Shown one piece after another: positions 23,975 to 31,000 of a DNA stretch of 39,304 nt. A program made the position numbers and the translations under genes. The notes below the pieces were generated by a model that had not been told where the DNA came from, ran no database searches, and was given only the letters and a program-made list of their open reading frames with translations. The stretch comes from Acidimicrobiales bacterium. GTDB lineage: Bacteria; Actinomycetota; Acidimicrobiia; Acidimicrobiales; Ilumatobacteraceae. Position 1 is the first letter of the stretch. Every line of letters begins with the position of its first letter. The stretch spans positions 1-39,304 of the forward strand of contig JAOBWO010000098.1 of the NCBI GenBank assembly GCA_025463415.1. Reading direction: 5' to 3'.

Positions 23975-24039
23975 CTGCTTCCTGAGGGTGTGCCTCATCA
24001 TGAGCTGCACCGCACAGATGCAATGAACCTCAGGAGCAG
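23975..24039 (+). promoter_or_regulatory. Possible RBS-sequestering leader structure
   Basis: CTGCTTCCTGAGG (23975-23987) can pair with CCTCAGGAGCAG (24028-24039), giving 12 pairs with one bulged T. The right arm contains the Shine-Dalgarno AGGAG (24032-24036), 5 nt before ATG 24042. The 40-nt interior contains a CTCAT/ATGAG dyad (23994-24004). The structure could switch translation; this is an inference from complementarity only. Confidence 0.45.
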
Positions 24040-24041
24040 CA

Positions 24042-25172
24042 ATGAGTGACCAGCCAGGCTTCCCCGGCCAGCCGAACTTTCCCGGCCCGGCGCAATATCC
24101 CACCGCCCCCGGTTACCCGCCGCAGCAGCCGGGATTCCCGCCGCAGCAGCCTGGGCAACCGCAGCCCTTTGGCGCACCGTTCCAGGGCGGCGCACCGTTC
24201 CAGGGTGGCGCACCCTTCCAGGGCGCCGGGCCGTTCCAGGGCGGCTACAGCCCGCCTCCCGGTGGACCCAACACTGCCTTCGGTGGCGGCGGCTGGGCCC
24301 CCGTACCGCAGAAGGGCGGCAACGGTGGGCGCACCGCGCTCGTCATCATCACGCTGATCGTCGTCGTCGGGCTCAGCGTTGCCGGCTGGCTCGTCACCCG
24401 CAGTGCGGAGGACAAGGCCCTCGACACGCTGAGGACGATCCCCACCTTCACGGCCCCCGACATCACCGCGCCGGACCTCACGATCCCCACGGACGCCACC
24501 CTGCCATCCGGCGTGACGCTTCCCCCCGGCATCACGATCCCCGAGATCACCCTGCCGCCCGGTGTGACGCTGCCACCCGGCATCACCCTGCCGCCCGGCG
24601 TGACGCTGCCGCCGGGGGTCAACATCCCCGGTCTGTCCCCAGGGGCGACGGTGCCCGGTGATCCGGGCGCAACGGTGCCGCCGGCGACGACGTTGCCCGC
24701 GCCGCCGAGTGCGGTGAACCTCTTCGAGGGCACGCAGACCGGCGACATGGTGGCCGCGATCGCTGCCGCCCGTGGCGCCGCGCCGCTGCGCATCCTCGAC
24801 GTCGAGCTGTACACCACGTACTCGGTCACCGACGTGCAGGACCCGGCCACGCCGGCCAACGTCGACGAGTACAACTGGCGCGACGGCCAGGTGCAGGGTG
24901 CCCCGAGCGCGGTCTCGCTGACCGGCGACGGTGATCTCGAGACCAACCTGTTCAGCGACACCGACGTCAACTGGTCGGCGATCCCGGGACTGGTCGGTGC
25001 TGCGCTGGCGCAGATCCCGATCGACGGTGCCCAGGTGACGCACGTCCACATCGCCCGCAACCTGCCCTTCTCGGCAGATGTCCAGATCCGCGTCTTCGTC
25101 GACGGCACCACGGGCAGCGGCTACCTCGACGCCGACGCTCAGGGGAACATCCTCACGGTCAGCCAGCCCTGA
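24042..25172 (+). CDS. Membrane-anchored protein with PFQGG and LPPGVT repeats
   Basis: A 376-aa protein in four parts: a cytoplasmic Pro/Gly/Gln-rich tail (1-96) with four hexapeptides of type APFQGG (45-68); one membrane helix (98-118); an extracellular stalk made of hexapeptides LPPGVT / LPPGIT (154-194); and a folded C-terminal domain from about 224. The tail resembles those of actinobacterial septal or secretion membrane proteins, and the stalk would form a polyproline-type rod holding the domain away from the membrane. The C-terminal domain is not recognised. Start ATG 24042 with AGGAG 5 nt upstream, making it one of the few genes here with a real leader. A hairpin terminator follows. 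Confidence 0.8.
   Translation: MSDQPGFPGQPNFPGPAQYPTAPGYPPQQPGFPPQQPGQPQPFGAPFQGGAPFQGGAPFQGAGPFQGGYSPPPGGPNTAFGGGGWAPVPQKGGNGGRTALVIITLIVVVGLSVAGWLVTRSAEDKALDTLRTIPTFTAPDITAPDLTIPTDATLPSGVTLPPGITIPEITLPPGVTLPPGITLPPGVTLPPGVNIPGLSPGATVPGDPGATVPPATTLPAPPSAVNLFEGTQTGDMVAAIAAARGAAPLRILDVELYTTYSVTDVQDPATPANVDEYNWRDGQVQGAPSAVSLTGDGDLETNLFSDTDVNWSAIPGLVGAALAQIPIDGAQVTHVHIARNLPFSADVQIRVFVDGTTGSGYLDADAQGNILTVSQP
24174..24245 (+). repeat. Four 18-bp repeats coding (A/G)PFQG(G/A)
   Basis: Four tandem 18-bp units encode the cytoplasmic-tail hexapeptides of the gene at 24042. The units differ at only a few, mostly synonymous, positions. Confidence 0.85.
24501..24623 (+). repeat. Tandem 18-bp repeats coding LPPGVT/LPPGIT stalk
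   Basis: Six 18-bp units and one 15-bp unit (IPEIT) encode the stalk. Units alternate Val and Ile at the fifth position, which points to duplication of a 36-bp double unit. Confidence 0.85.
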
Positions 25173-25214
25173 CCGTTCCGCTGCGATCCATGAACGGATC
25201 GGCAACACGATCAC

Positions 25215-25252
25215 CAACAGCTCCGGGCCCAGCGTCGTGCCCGGAGCTGTTG
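25215..25252. terminator. Bidirectional hairpin between convergent genes
   Basis: A perfect 14-bp stem, CAACAGCTCCGGGC (25215-25228) with its complement at 25239-25252, and a 10-nt loop. It sits between the stop at 25172 (plus) and the stop at 25257 (minus). No strong T-run on either side, but position and stability fit a shared terminator. Confidence 0.8.
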
Positions 25253-25256
25253 CGCG

Positions 25257-27260
25257 TCAGCGAGGGGAAACCGTCACCGGCAGGCCGGATGCCAGCGGCA
25301 TGGTGGTCAACGGATCGACGTCGATGTGGCTGCTCGTCAGTCGTCCGGCAGTCTGCGCTCCGCGGCCATGGGTCAGGGACGCCACGCCGCGACGGATGTT
25401 CTCGTCGAACACGGTGATCGCGTCGACCTCGCCGTGATCGCTGATGACGGTGGACGAGCCACCGTCGACCAGACCCAGCGCGCCGCCGTCGGCGGGATGG
25501 ACACGCACCTCGGGGTCGGAGCCGGTGCCGGCAAAGCGCACCGAGTTGCTCCAGGCCATCTCCCGTCGCGGCGTCAGGCGAAGCTGCACGCTGCCTGCAG
25601 CGGCGGGGGAGGGTTGAACGTGCGCGGCGAGGCGGGCCAGCATGACGGCCGGCGCGATCTGCCAGCACCCGCCGGGCAGCATCGTCGCCCGGACCCAGCC
25701 GAACTCGATCGGTACGTCGACGCCGCGGGGTCCGGCTGCGATCACGCCCTCTGTGCCGGCGGCCGAATGCGCCACGAAGCCGCCGAGCAGCTCGGTGTCG
25801 GTGAGCGCGTCCGGATCGCGGATCCCCAGCAGGTCGAGGCCCAGACGGTTCGACAGGTGGGCGAGCATCCACCAGACCGGGCGGCGCTCCGCAACCGGGG
25901 CGACGACGGGGGGCGTGAACTGGATGCCGGAGCGGATGGACACGTGCTCGGCCAGGGAGAGGTCGGCGCGCTCCAGCTGACCCGTGGCCGGCAGCACGTG
26001 TGTGGCGAGGCTCGTCAGCTCGTTCTCCGCGACGTCGACGACGACGAGTGTCTCGAGTCGACCGAGCGCAGCGCGCACCCGGTCGGGTTCGGGCAGTGCC
26101 GTCAGCAGGTTGCCGCCGGCGACGAAGAGGGTCGTCACGTGGCCTGCCTCGATCTCGTCGACGAGGGCGACGGCCGGCACCTGGCCGGCGACACGGGGGA
26201 GGTCCGGCCGGCTCTTCGGTCCAGGCATTGCTGGCTCGGGATCGGCCCGCGGCGGCCGTTGCTGGTTGACGATGCCGCGATTGAACCGCATCCCGCCCTC
26301 ACGGTCCAGCGAGCCTGTCAGCACGAGGATCACCCAGCGAAGCCACTCGGTGAGCACGCCATCGCCGGACATCGTGGTGCCCGTGCCACAGAACATCGCG
26401 AGGTGGCCCGGGTGAGCGCGGATGTCCGCGACGAGCGCTTCGAGCCGCCCGACCGGCACGTCGGCCACCGATGCGGCACGCTCGAGGCTGAACGCCTGCA
26501 CCGCTGACCGCAGCGCATCGAGGTGCTCCGGGCGGCACAGCTCGGTGGGATCCGCGCCGTCGCGGAGCAGCTCGTTGACGACCGCCGCGAGGAGCACCAC
26601 ATCCGCACCGGGGCGGATCGCGAGGTGCTCGTCGGCCAGCGCGGCACTCTCGGTGCGGCGCGGGTCGATCGCCCAGACCCGCCCACCGGCGCGGCGGTAG
26701 TCGCGGAGCCGTCGTACCGGGTCGGGCAGCGTGGTGCCGTAGCCGTGCGACACGACGGGGTTGGTGCCGATCAGGATCAGCAGTCCCGGCACGTCCGGGT
26801 TCCACACCGGGTTCATCATCGGGTTGCCGGTCAGCAGTTCTGCCGCGGCGAGCACGGGAGCGTTGTCGACCGTGGCAGCGCTGTAGAACGAGCTGCTGCC
26901 GATGGTCCGCATCCACATCCCTGCGGCCACCTGTCCGCCGGCGTCGTAGGCCAGGCCGGTGGCGAGGTACAGCGCGATGGAATCGGCGCCGCGATCGTCG
27001 ATGGTCGAGCGCAGCCGAGCGGCGAGGTCGTCGAGCACCACGGGCCACGCCGCGTCGACGCCGTCGAGCCGAGGGCGATCGAGCCGACCGTCGCCGTGGT
27101 GCCAGGCCGGCAGGCCTCGGCCCTTCGAGCACACGTAGCCACTGGAGTACGGGTGCTCGGCGTCGCCGCGCACCCGCACCACCCGCTCCTCGTCGACCGT
27201 CACGACGATCCCGCATGCCGCCGCGCAGATCCGGCAGAACGACAGGTGCTGGGTCTCCAC
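25257..27260 (-). CDS. Molybdopterin (bis-MGD) oxidoreductase
   Basis: Large catalytic subunit of the DMSO-reductase/formate-dehydrogenase superfamily. The N-terminal CRICAAACG (Cys9, Cys12, Cys16) with Cys44 in GYVCSKGR binds a [4Fe-4S] cluster. The MGD-binding blocks LILIGTNPVVSHG, IDPRRTESAALADEHLAIRPGAD (about 195-217) and LVVVDVAENELTSLATHVLPATG follow. The dinucleotide-binding C-terminal domain begins near SVQLRLTPRREM. Around Mo the sequence reads SAATVDNAP, with no obvious Cys/Sec ligand. No Tat signal, so it acts in the cytoplasm. Partner subunits are not encoded nearby. Length 667 aa. Start GTG 27260 with TAGTGT 7 bp upstream; the longer open frame upstream would run into the divergent thioesterase gene. 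Confidence 0.9.
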   Translation of the reverse strand: METQHLSFCRICAAACGIVVTVDEERVVRVRGDAEHPYSSGYVCSKGRGLPAWHHGDGRLDRPRLDGVDAAWPVVLDDLAARLRSTIDDRGADSIALYLATGLAYDAGGQVAAGMWMRTIGSSSFYSAATVDNAPVLAAAELLTGNPMMNPVWNPDVPGLLILIGTNPVVSHGYGTTLPDPVRRLRDYRRAGGRVWAIDPRRTESAALADEHLAIRPGADVVLLAAVVNELLRDGADPTELCRPEHLDALRSAVQAFSLERAASVADVPVGRLEALVADIRAHPGHLAMFCGTGTTMSGDGVLTEWLRWVILVLTGSLDREGGMRFNRGIVNQQRPPRADPEPAMPGPKSRPDLPRVAGQVPAVALVDEIEAGHVTTLFVAGGNLLTALPEPDRVRAALGRLETLVVVDVAENELTSLATHVLPATGQLERADLSLAEHVSIRSGIQFTPPVVAPVAERRPVWWMLAHLSNRLGLDLLGIRDPDALTDTELLGGFVAHSAAGTEGVIAAGPRGVDVPIEFGWVRATMLPGGCWQIAPAVMLARLAAHVQPSPAAAGSVQLRLTPRREMAWSNSVRFAGTGSDPEVRVHPADGGALGLVDGGSSTVISDHGEVDAITVFDENIRRGVASLTHGRGAQTAGRLTSSHIDVDPLTTMPLASGLPVTVSPR

Positions 27261-27267
27261 GCGGGTC

Positions 27268-27326
27268 ACACTACGCACGACCGTTGCGGACCTCCCGAGC
27301 GGAGGATGCGTCCGCGCTGGCATGAT
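27268..27326. promoter_or_regulatory. Divergent promoters of oxidoreductase and thioesterase genes
   Basis: TAGTGT on the minus strand (27268-27273) is 7 bp before GTG 27260. CATGAT on the plus strand (27321-27326) is 7 bp before ATG 27334. Neither start has a Shine-Dalgarno sequence. Confidence 0.45.
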
Positions 27327-27333
27327 CACGGGA

Positions 27334-28134
27334 ATGGACGGCACCTTCTTCACGATCCGGATCGACCCCGATGGGCGGGAGATCTTCGCCGCCGAGGACA
27401 ACGCTCGTGGTCCGTGGGACCCCGCTGCCTGCCACGCAGGCCCGCCGACGGCCACCCTGGCGCGAGCATCCGAGCGAGCGGTTCCGGGCCAACGGTTGGC
27501 CCGCCTGGCGGTCGACCTCGGGCGCCCGGTGCCGATGGCCGGGTTCACGATCGACACCGAGGTGGTGCGCGCGGGACGCACCACCTCCGCCACGGTGATG
27601 ACGTTGCGTGACCTCGACGGTGGGGTTCGCGCGCAGGCTCGTGGTCTGCACGTGTCGGTTCGTGATGTCCTCGATTCCACTCGTGGCGACACGTTCGTCA
27701 GCCCGTCGCTCGCGGCAAGTGAGCCCGGGCCCTTCCCGTTCGCGAACACCGCGCACGGGTTGCCCGGGTTCCGGAACGCGAACGAGCTGCGCTACCCGCC
27801 AGGTGAGACGCGGGAGATCGGACCGACCACGCTCTGGATGAAGACGGTGCCATTGCTGCCCGACGAGGAGATGTCGCCGTTCCAACGGATCTGCCCGATC
27901 GCCGATTGCGGGAACGCGTTCGGACGCCAGGGCGACCCGATGGAGACCAGCTTCGTCAACGCGGACCTGATGATCGCGCTCCACCGGGACCCCGTCGGCG
28001 AATGGATGGGCATGGCTGCGACCGGGATCTGGCAGCCGAACGGCGTGGGGCTCAGCGATTCGGTGCTGTTCGACGAGCTCGGCAGCGTCGGCCGGGCGAT
28101 CCAGGTGCTCGTGCTCGCCAAGCCGGTCGGTTGA
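27334..28134 (+). CDS. Acyl-CoA thioesterase family protein (hot-dog fold)
   Basis: A 266-aa protein with GPWDPAACHAGPPTATLARA near the N-terminus, then RLAVDLGRPVPMAGFTIDTEV, and in the second half GIWQPNGVGLSDSVLFDELG (positions about 224-243). This is the double hot-dog arrangement of TesB-like actinobacterial thioesterases, which hydrolyse acyl-CoA to free acid. It fits the acyl-CoA ligases and dehydrogenase elsewhere in the window. ATG 27334 was chosen over ATG 27322 because the latter lies within the -10 box. Confidence 0.85.
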   Translation: MDGTFFTIRIDPDGREIFAAEDNARGPWDPAACHAGPPTATLARASERAVPGQRLARLAVDLGRPVPMAGFTIDTEVVRAGRTTSATVMTLRDLDGGVRAQARGLHVSVRDVLDSTRGDTFVSPSLAASEPGPFPFANTAHGLPGFRNANELRYPPGETREIGPTTLWMKTVPLLPDEEMSPFQRICPIADCGNAFGRQGDPMETSFVNADLMIALHRDPVGEWMGMAATGIWQPNGVGLSDSVLFDELGSVGRAIQVLVLAKPVG

Positions 28135-28202
28135 TCTCGGTCGGACTTCGCCGCGGCTATGACGTCTGGATCGCCCAACGCGCCGAGTGCAAGGATGCCC
28201 GG

Positions 28203-29084
28203 ATGCAGATCGCGATGACCCTTCCGACGATGCTCGCCCACGGACGCGGCGAGACCCTCGGATGGTGCCGCGGCGTCGACGAAGGCCCGTTCTCCAGCCT
28301 CGCGGTACCGGAACGGATCACCTTCACCAGTCACTCCTGGACGGTCGAGCTCGCTGCAGCGGCTGCGCTGACCGAGCGGGTGAGGCTGTGGACCACCGTG
28401 GTCGTCCTGCCTGCGCACGATGCGGTGCAGGTCGCCAAGGACCTCGCCTCCGTCGATCAACTCGCGGCCGGGCGGTTGACCGTCGGCATCGGTGTCGGCG
28501 GCCGGGAGCACGACTACCGGGCGGTGGGCGGCGACTTCTCGCACCGCTGGAGCCGGATGGACGAGCAGGTCGCGACGATGCGCCGGATCTGGGCGCAGGA
28601 GCCGCCGTTCGAAGGAGCCGATCCGGTCGGGCCGCCACCAGTGCAGCCCGGTGGCCCGCCACTGATCGCCGGAGTGATCGGCCCGAAGGCGATGGCTCGC
28701 GCCGCCGTGTGGGCGGCGGGCGTCGACGACCCGACCTCGATCACGAGCGTTGACGCGCAGGCCCTCACCCAGCGTCGGGAGATCGTCGAGGCGGCATGGA
28801 AGACCGCCGGCCGGACCGAGGCTCCTCACTTCTCGGCCAGCATCTGGTACGCCCTCGGTCCGGACTCGCAGCGCCGACTCGGCGACTACGTGTTCGACTA
28901 CATGAAGATCTTCGACGCCGGTTTTGCCCGACAAATGGCCGAGGCAGCGCCGGTGCACACCGCGGAGGCGCTGCGCGAGGCCGTCGCGGCCGCCGAAGCC
29001 GCCGGCTGCGACGAGCTCTTCCTCGTCCCGACCACCGCGGACCCGGTCGAACTGGACCGCACCCGGGAAGCGCTCGGGATCTGA
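28203..29084 (+). CDS. LLM-class oxidoreductase (F420- or FMN-type)
   Basis: A 293-aa luciferase-fold protein. It has FTSHSWTVELAAAAALTERVRL and DLASVDQLAAGRLTVGIGVGGR in the N-terminal half (about residues 40-110), SRMDEQVATMRRIW, and a C-terminal block GCDELFLVPTTADPVELD. The shorter length and GIGVGGREHDYRA resemble F420-dependent members. ATG 28203 has AAGGAT 6 bp upstream. The frame is open further upstream but overlaps the thioesterase gene. No relation to the LLM enzyme at 7451 beyond the family. Confidence 0.88.
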   Translation: MQIAMTLPTMLAHGRGETLGWCRGVDEGPFSSLAVPERITFTSHSWTVELAAAAALTERVRLWTTVVVLPAHDAVQVAKDLASVDQLAAGRLTVGIGVGGREHDYRAVGGDFSHRWSRMDEQVATMRRIWAQEPPFEGADPVGPPPVQPGGPPLIAGVIGPKAMARAAVWAAGVDDPTSITSVDAQALTQRREIVEAAWKTAGRTEAPHFSASIWYALGPDSQRRLGDYVFDYMKIFDAGFARQMAEAAPVHTAEALREAVAAAEAAGCDELFLVPTTADPVELDRTREALGI

Positions 29085-29272
29085 CGGCGTCCGCGTCCGC
29101 GTCGTTGCAGCGTTGTCGACGTCCACGTGGTGCGGTTACGCTCAGCGGCCGATCGGTTCCTGACATCCGCCTCGATCTGACCAGAGTCGCCATCCCCCAG
29201 GAGGTGCCTCGTCGTGGTCAGCGCGAAGTGTCCGACGGACCGACCGGACCCGGAAAGCTCCAGGTCAGCACG

Positions 29273-29278
29273 TATCCT
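29273..29278 (+). promoter_or_regulatory. -10 box (TATCCT) of tRNA-Pro
   Basis: TATCCT ends 9 bp before the mature 5' end of the tRNA, so the primary transcript would need almost no 5' processing. The rest of the 203-bp gap from the LLM gene holds nothing else I can support. Confidence 0.5.
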
Positions 29279-29287
29279 CCGCATCAG

Positions 29288-29361
29288 CGGGCTGTAGCGC
29301 AGCTTGGTAGCGCACTTGTCTGGGGGACAAGGGGTCGCAGGTTCAAATCCTGTCAGCCCGA
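29288..29361 (+). tRNA. tRNA-Pro (GGG anticodon)
   Basis: A full cloverleaf: acceptor stem CGGGCTG/CAGCCCG, D-stem GCGC/GCGC, anticodon stem CTTGT/ACAAG with loop CTGGGGG giving anticodon GGG (29322-29324), T-arm GCAGG-TTCAAAT-CCTGT and discriminator A. The 3' CCA is not encoded. Confidence 0.97.
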
Positions 29362-29378
29362 CACAAGAAGCCAGGTCA

Positions 29379-29402
29379 GAGCCGGTCCGGATGGGCCGGC
29401 TC
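29379..29402 (+). terminator. Hairpin terminator after tRNA-Pro
   Basis: GAGCCGGTCC (29379-29388) pairs with GGGCCGGCTC (29393-29402), ten pairs including one G-T, loop GGAT. It begins 18 bp after the tRNA and is followed by a weak TTT run. Confidence 0.7.
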
Positions 29403-30268
29403 GGCTCGGTTTCCACGTGGCGATCGCGCAGCAGAACGACGGTGTACCGCTCGAGGAGACGCCGGTCAGAACGACGCGTGGCGTGAGGCCGGCGTCGGCT
29501 GTCGAGAACGCGACTCTGTCATCGTGACCGAACACGCTCGGGCTGCGCAACATCATGTTCGCCGTCGGAGACACAACAGTGTCGGGACAGCGCGCACTGC
29601 TCTCTGCACTCGACCGATTCCAATCGACCGTCCCGACGCTGAACGTTTCTCCCGACACAGATCGACGACCTGGCGGCGGGTACCCCGATTGCGCCGGTAT
29701 GGTTCAGGCGAAGCCAGTCTCGAGCTTCGTTGCGTCACTCCAGATCCTCGGTCGCGCACTTCTCTGCAGGAGTGAACCATGGATGATGTTTCGGTGTGTG
29801 GCACCGCAACCGGGCTCGACGTGATGGACTGCCGTGGCTACAGCGGAATCGTCCAAGCGCGACTCGACTTTCGGTCTGCGTCAGTTCGAAACGCGGTTGG
29901 CCAGCCGGCACAGCTGATCGAACTGATCCGAGTGATGGATCTCGCAGGATGAGCACGTCAACGGTCTCTCGGCACGAGACCGGTCGACCGATGGTTCAAG
30001 ATGCACGCGGCTTTTCAGTTCATCGGGTGCGTCGCTCGACAATCCGGACGACCGTCTCGAGACTCGCTCAGTCGCCGACACCGAATGGCTCGACAGCGAT
30101 CGGTCGCCGCTTGTTCCTCACGTTCCGGTCTGCCCGGCCCAACGCGCTGCGGCCATTCGTGACCTACCGTCGGTCGCTTCCATTTCGGGCTTCGCAGGTG
30201 CCCGCGATGCGGAACTCGCTTCGCAGCGACAACGCTCCTTCTCTCCGTCCCCAGCACGTTGGTTTCAG
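29403..30268 (+). other. Lower-quality region upstream of the GAF-ANTAR genes
   Basis: No convincing large gene. Three things are visible: a small open frame 29779-29952 with a good Shine-Dalgarno; an Arg/Ser/Thr/Pro-rich open frame 29949-30272 (107 aa) that overlaps both its neighbours by 4 bp; and a different frame open without any start codon from 29936 through to the first GAF gene, with a more protein-like composition. Third-position GC is clearly lower than in the rest of the window. It could be a decayed gene, a frameshifted N-terminal part, or a long structured leader. Confidence 0.4.
29779..29952 (+). CDS. Small open frame, 57 aa, function unknown
   Basis: ATG 29779 is preceded by AGGAG (29768-29772) with an ideal 6-nt spacer. 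The product begins MDDVSVCGTATGLDVM and ends IELIRVMDLAG; it has no known motif, signal or membrane helix. Its TGA overlaps the ATG at 29949 (ATGA). It may be a real small protein, a leader peptide for the GAF-ANTAR genes, or a fragment of a frameshifted gene. Confidence 0.3.
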   Translation: MDDVSVCGTATGLDVMDCRGYSGIVQARLDFRSASVRNAVGQPAQLIELIRVMDLAG

Positions 30269-31000
30269 TTGAACGCCGCGCAGTGGAGAGATCTCGCTGC
30301 ATCCTTCGCAAGCCAAGCCGGTGGTTGCGATGCCGGACGGCTCTGCCGGGTCTGCATCGATGTTGTCGGTGTGACGGGCGCCGGCATCACCCTGATGGAC
30401 GGCGATCAGGTCGGCCCGTTGTGCGTGTCCGGACAAGGCGCTGCGGCGCTCGAAGATCTGCAGTTCACGCTGGGGGAGGGTCCGTGCCATGACGCGTATC
30501 GCTCCGGGCGGCCAGTTCGCGTCGTGGGATTCGACGTGGATGCACCGACTCGGTGGTTGCCGTTCGCCGAATTGGCGGTTCGCACGGGTATCCGGGCCGT
30601 GTACGCCTATCCGCTGACGTGCGACAACGCGAAGCTCGGCGTCTTGACGCTGTACAACAACCGCGCCGAGGATTTGACCGGGGAACGGCACGAACTGTGC
30701 CTTGGTCTCGCTGACGTGCTCGCAGCGACGATCGCAGCGATGGACACCCCGACGTCGGACGCCCCGCTCGCTGACGGGATCGAGAACGCGTTCGCATTCC
30801 GAGCGGAAGTGCATCAGGCTTCGGGAATGGTCGCAGCTCGACTCGACAGCCCCGCCGCGGACGCGCTCGTAAGAATTCGTGCCCATGCGTTCGCGCGCGG
30901 TCAGCCGGTGAGCTCGGTCGCAGCTGACATCGTCGCACGCCGCCTCCGCCTCGACGACGACCGACTCCCACATCTCGACCAAGAACAAGCGGAACAATGA
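30269..31000 (+). CDS. GAF-ANTAR domain regulator 1
   Basis: An N-terminal GAF sensor (about 10-165), with LCRVCIDVVGVTGAGITLMDGD and LGEGPCHDA as landmarks, followed by an ANTAR RNA-binding domain (about 178-232) in EVHQASGMVAARLDSPAADALVRIRAHA. ANTAR proteins bind paired hairpins in mRNA leaders and prevent termination. GEGPCHDA is the usual actinobacterial GAF-ANTAR motif. TTG 30269 is the only start consistent with family length (243 aa), but it lacks a Shine-Dalgarno and the frame stays open upstream to 29936. The stop overlaps the next gene (ATGA). Confidence 0.82.
   Translation: MNAAQWRDLAASFASQAGGCDAGRLCRVCIDVVGVTGAGITLMDGDQVGPLCVSGQGAAALEDLQFTLGEGPCHDAYRSGRPVRVVGFDVDAPTRWLPFAELAVRTGIRAVYAYPLTCDNAKLGVLTLYNNRAEDLTGERHELCLGLADVLAATIAAMDTPTSDAPLADGIENAFAFRAEVHQASGMVAARLDSPAADALVRIRAHAFARGQPVSSVAADIVARRLRLDDDRLPHLDQEQAEQ

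Noticed and set aside
25078-25437. Plus-strand open frame across the convergent terminator
   Set aside because: It overlaps both flanking genes and a 14-bp hairpin, and has no start signal.
29214-29297. Short frame of 27 codons with AGGAGG upstream, ending in tRNA-Pro
   Set aside because: It would overlap the tRNA, its product is Arg/Ser-rich with no recognisable feature, and the Shine-Dalgarno match may be chance.
29353-29658. 101-codon minus-strand open frame
   Set aside because: It runs into the tRNA and across its terminator, and its composition is not protein-like.
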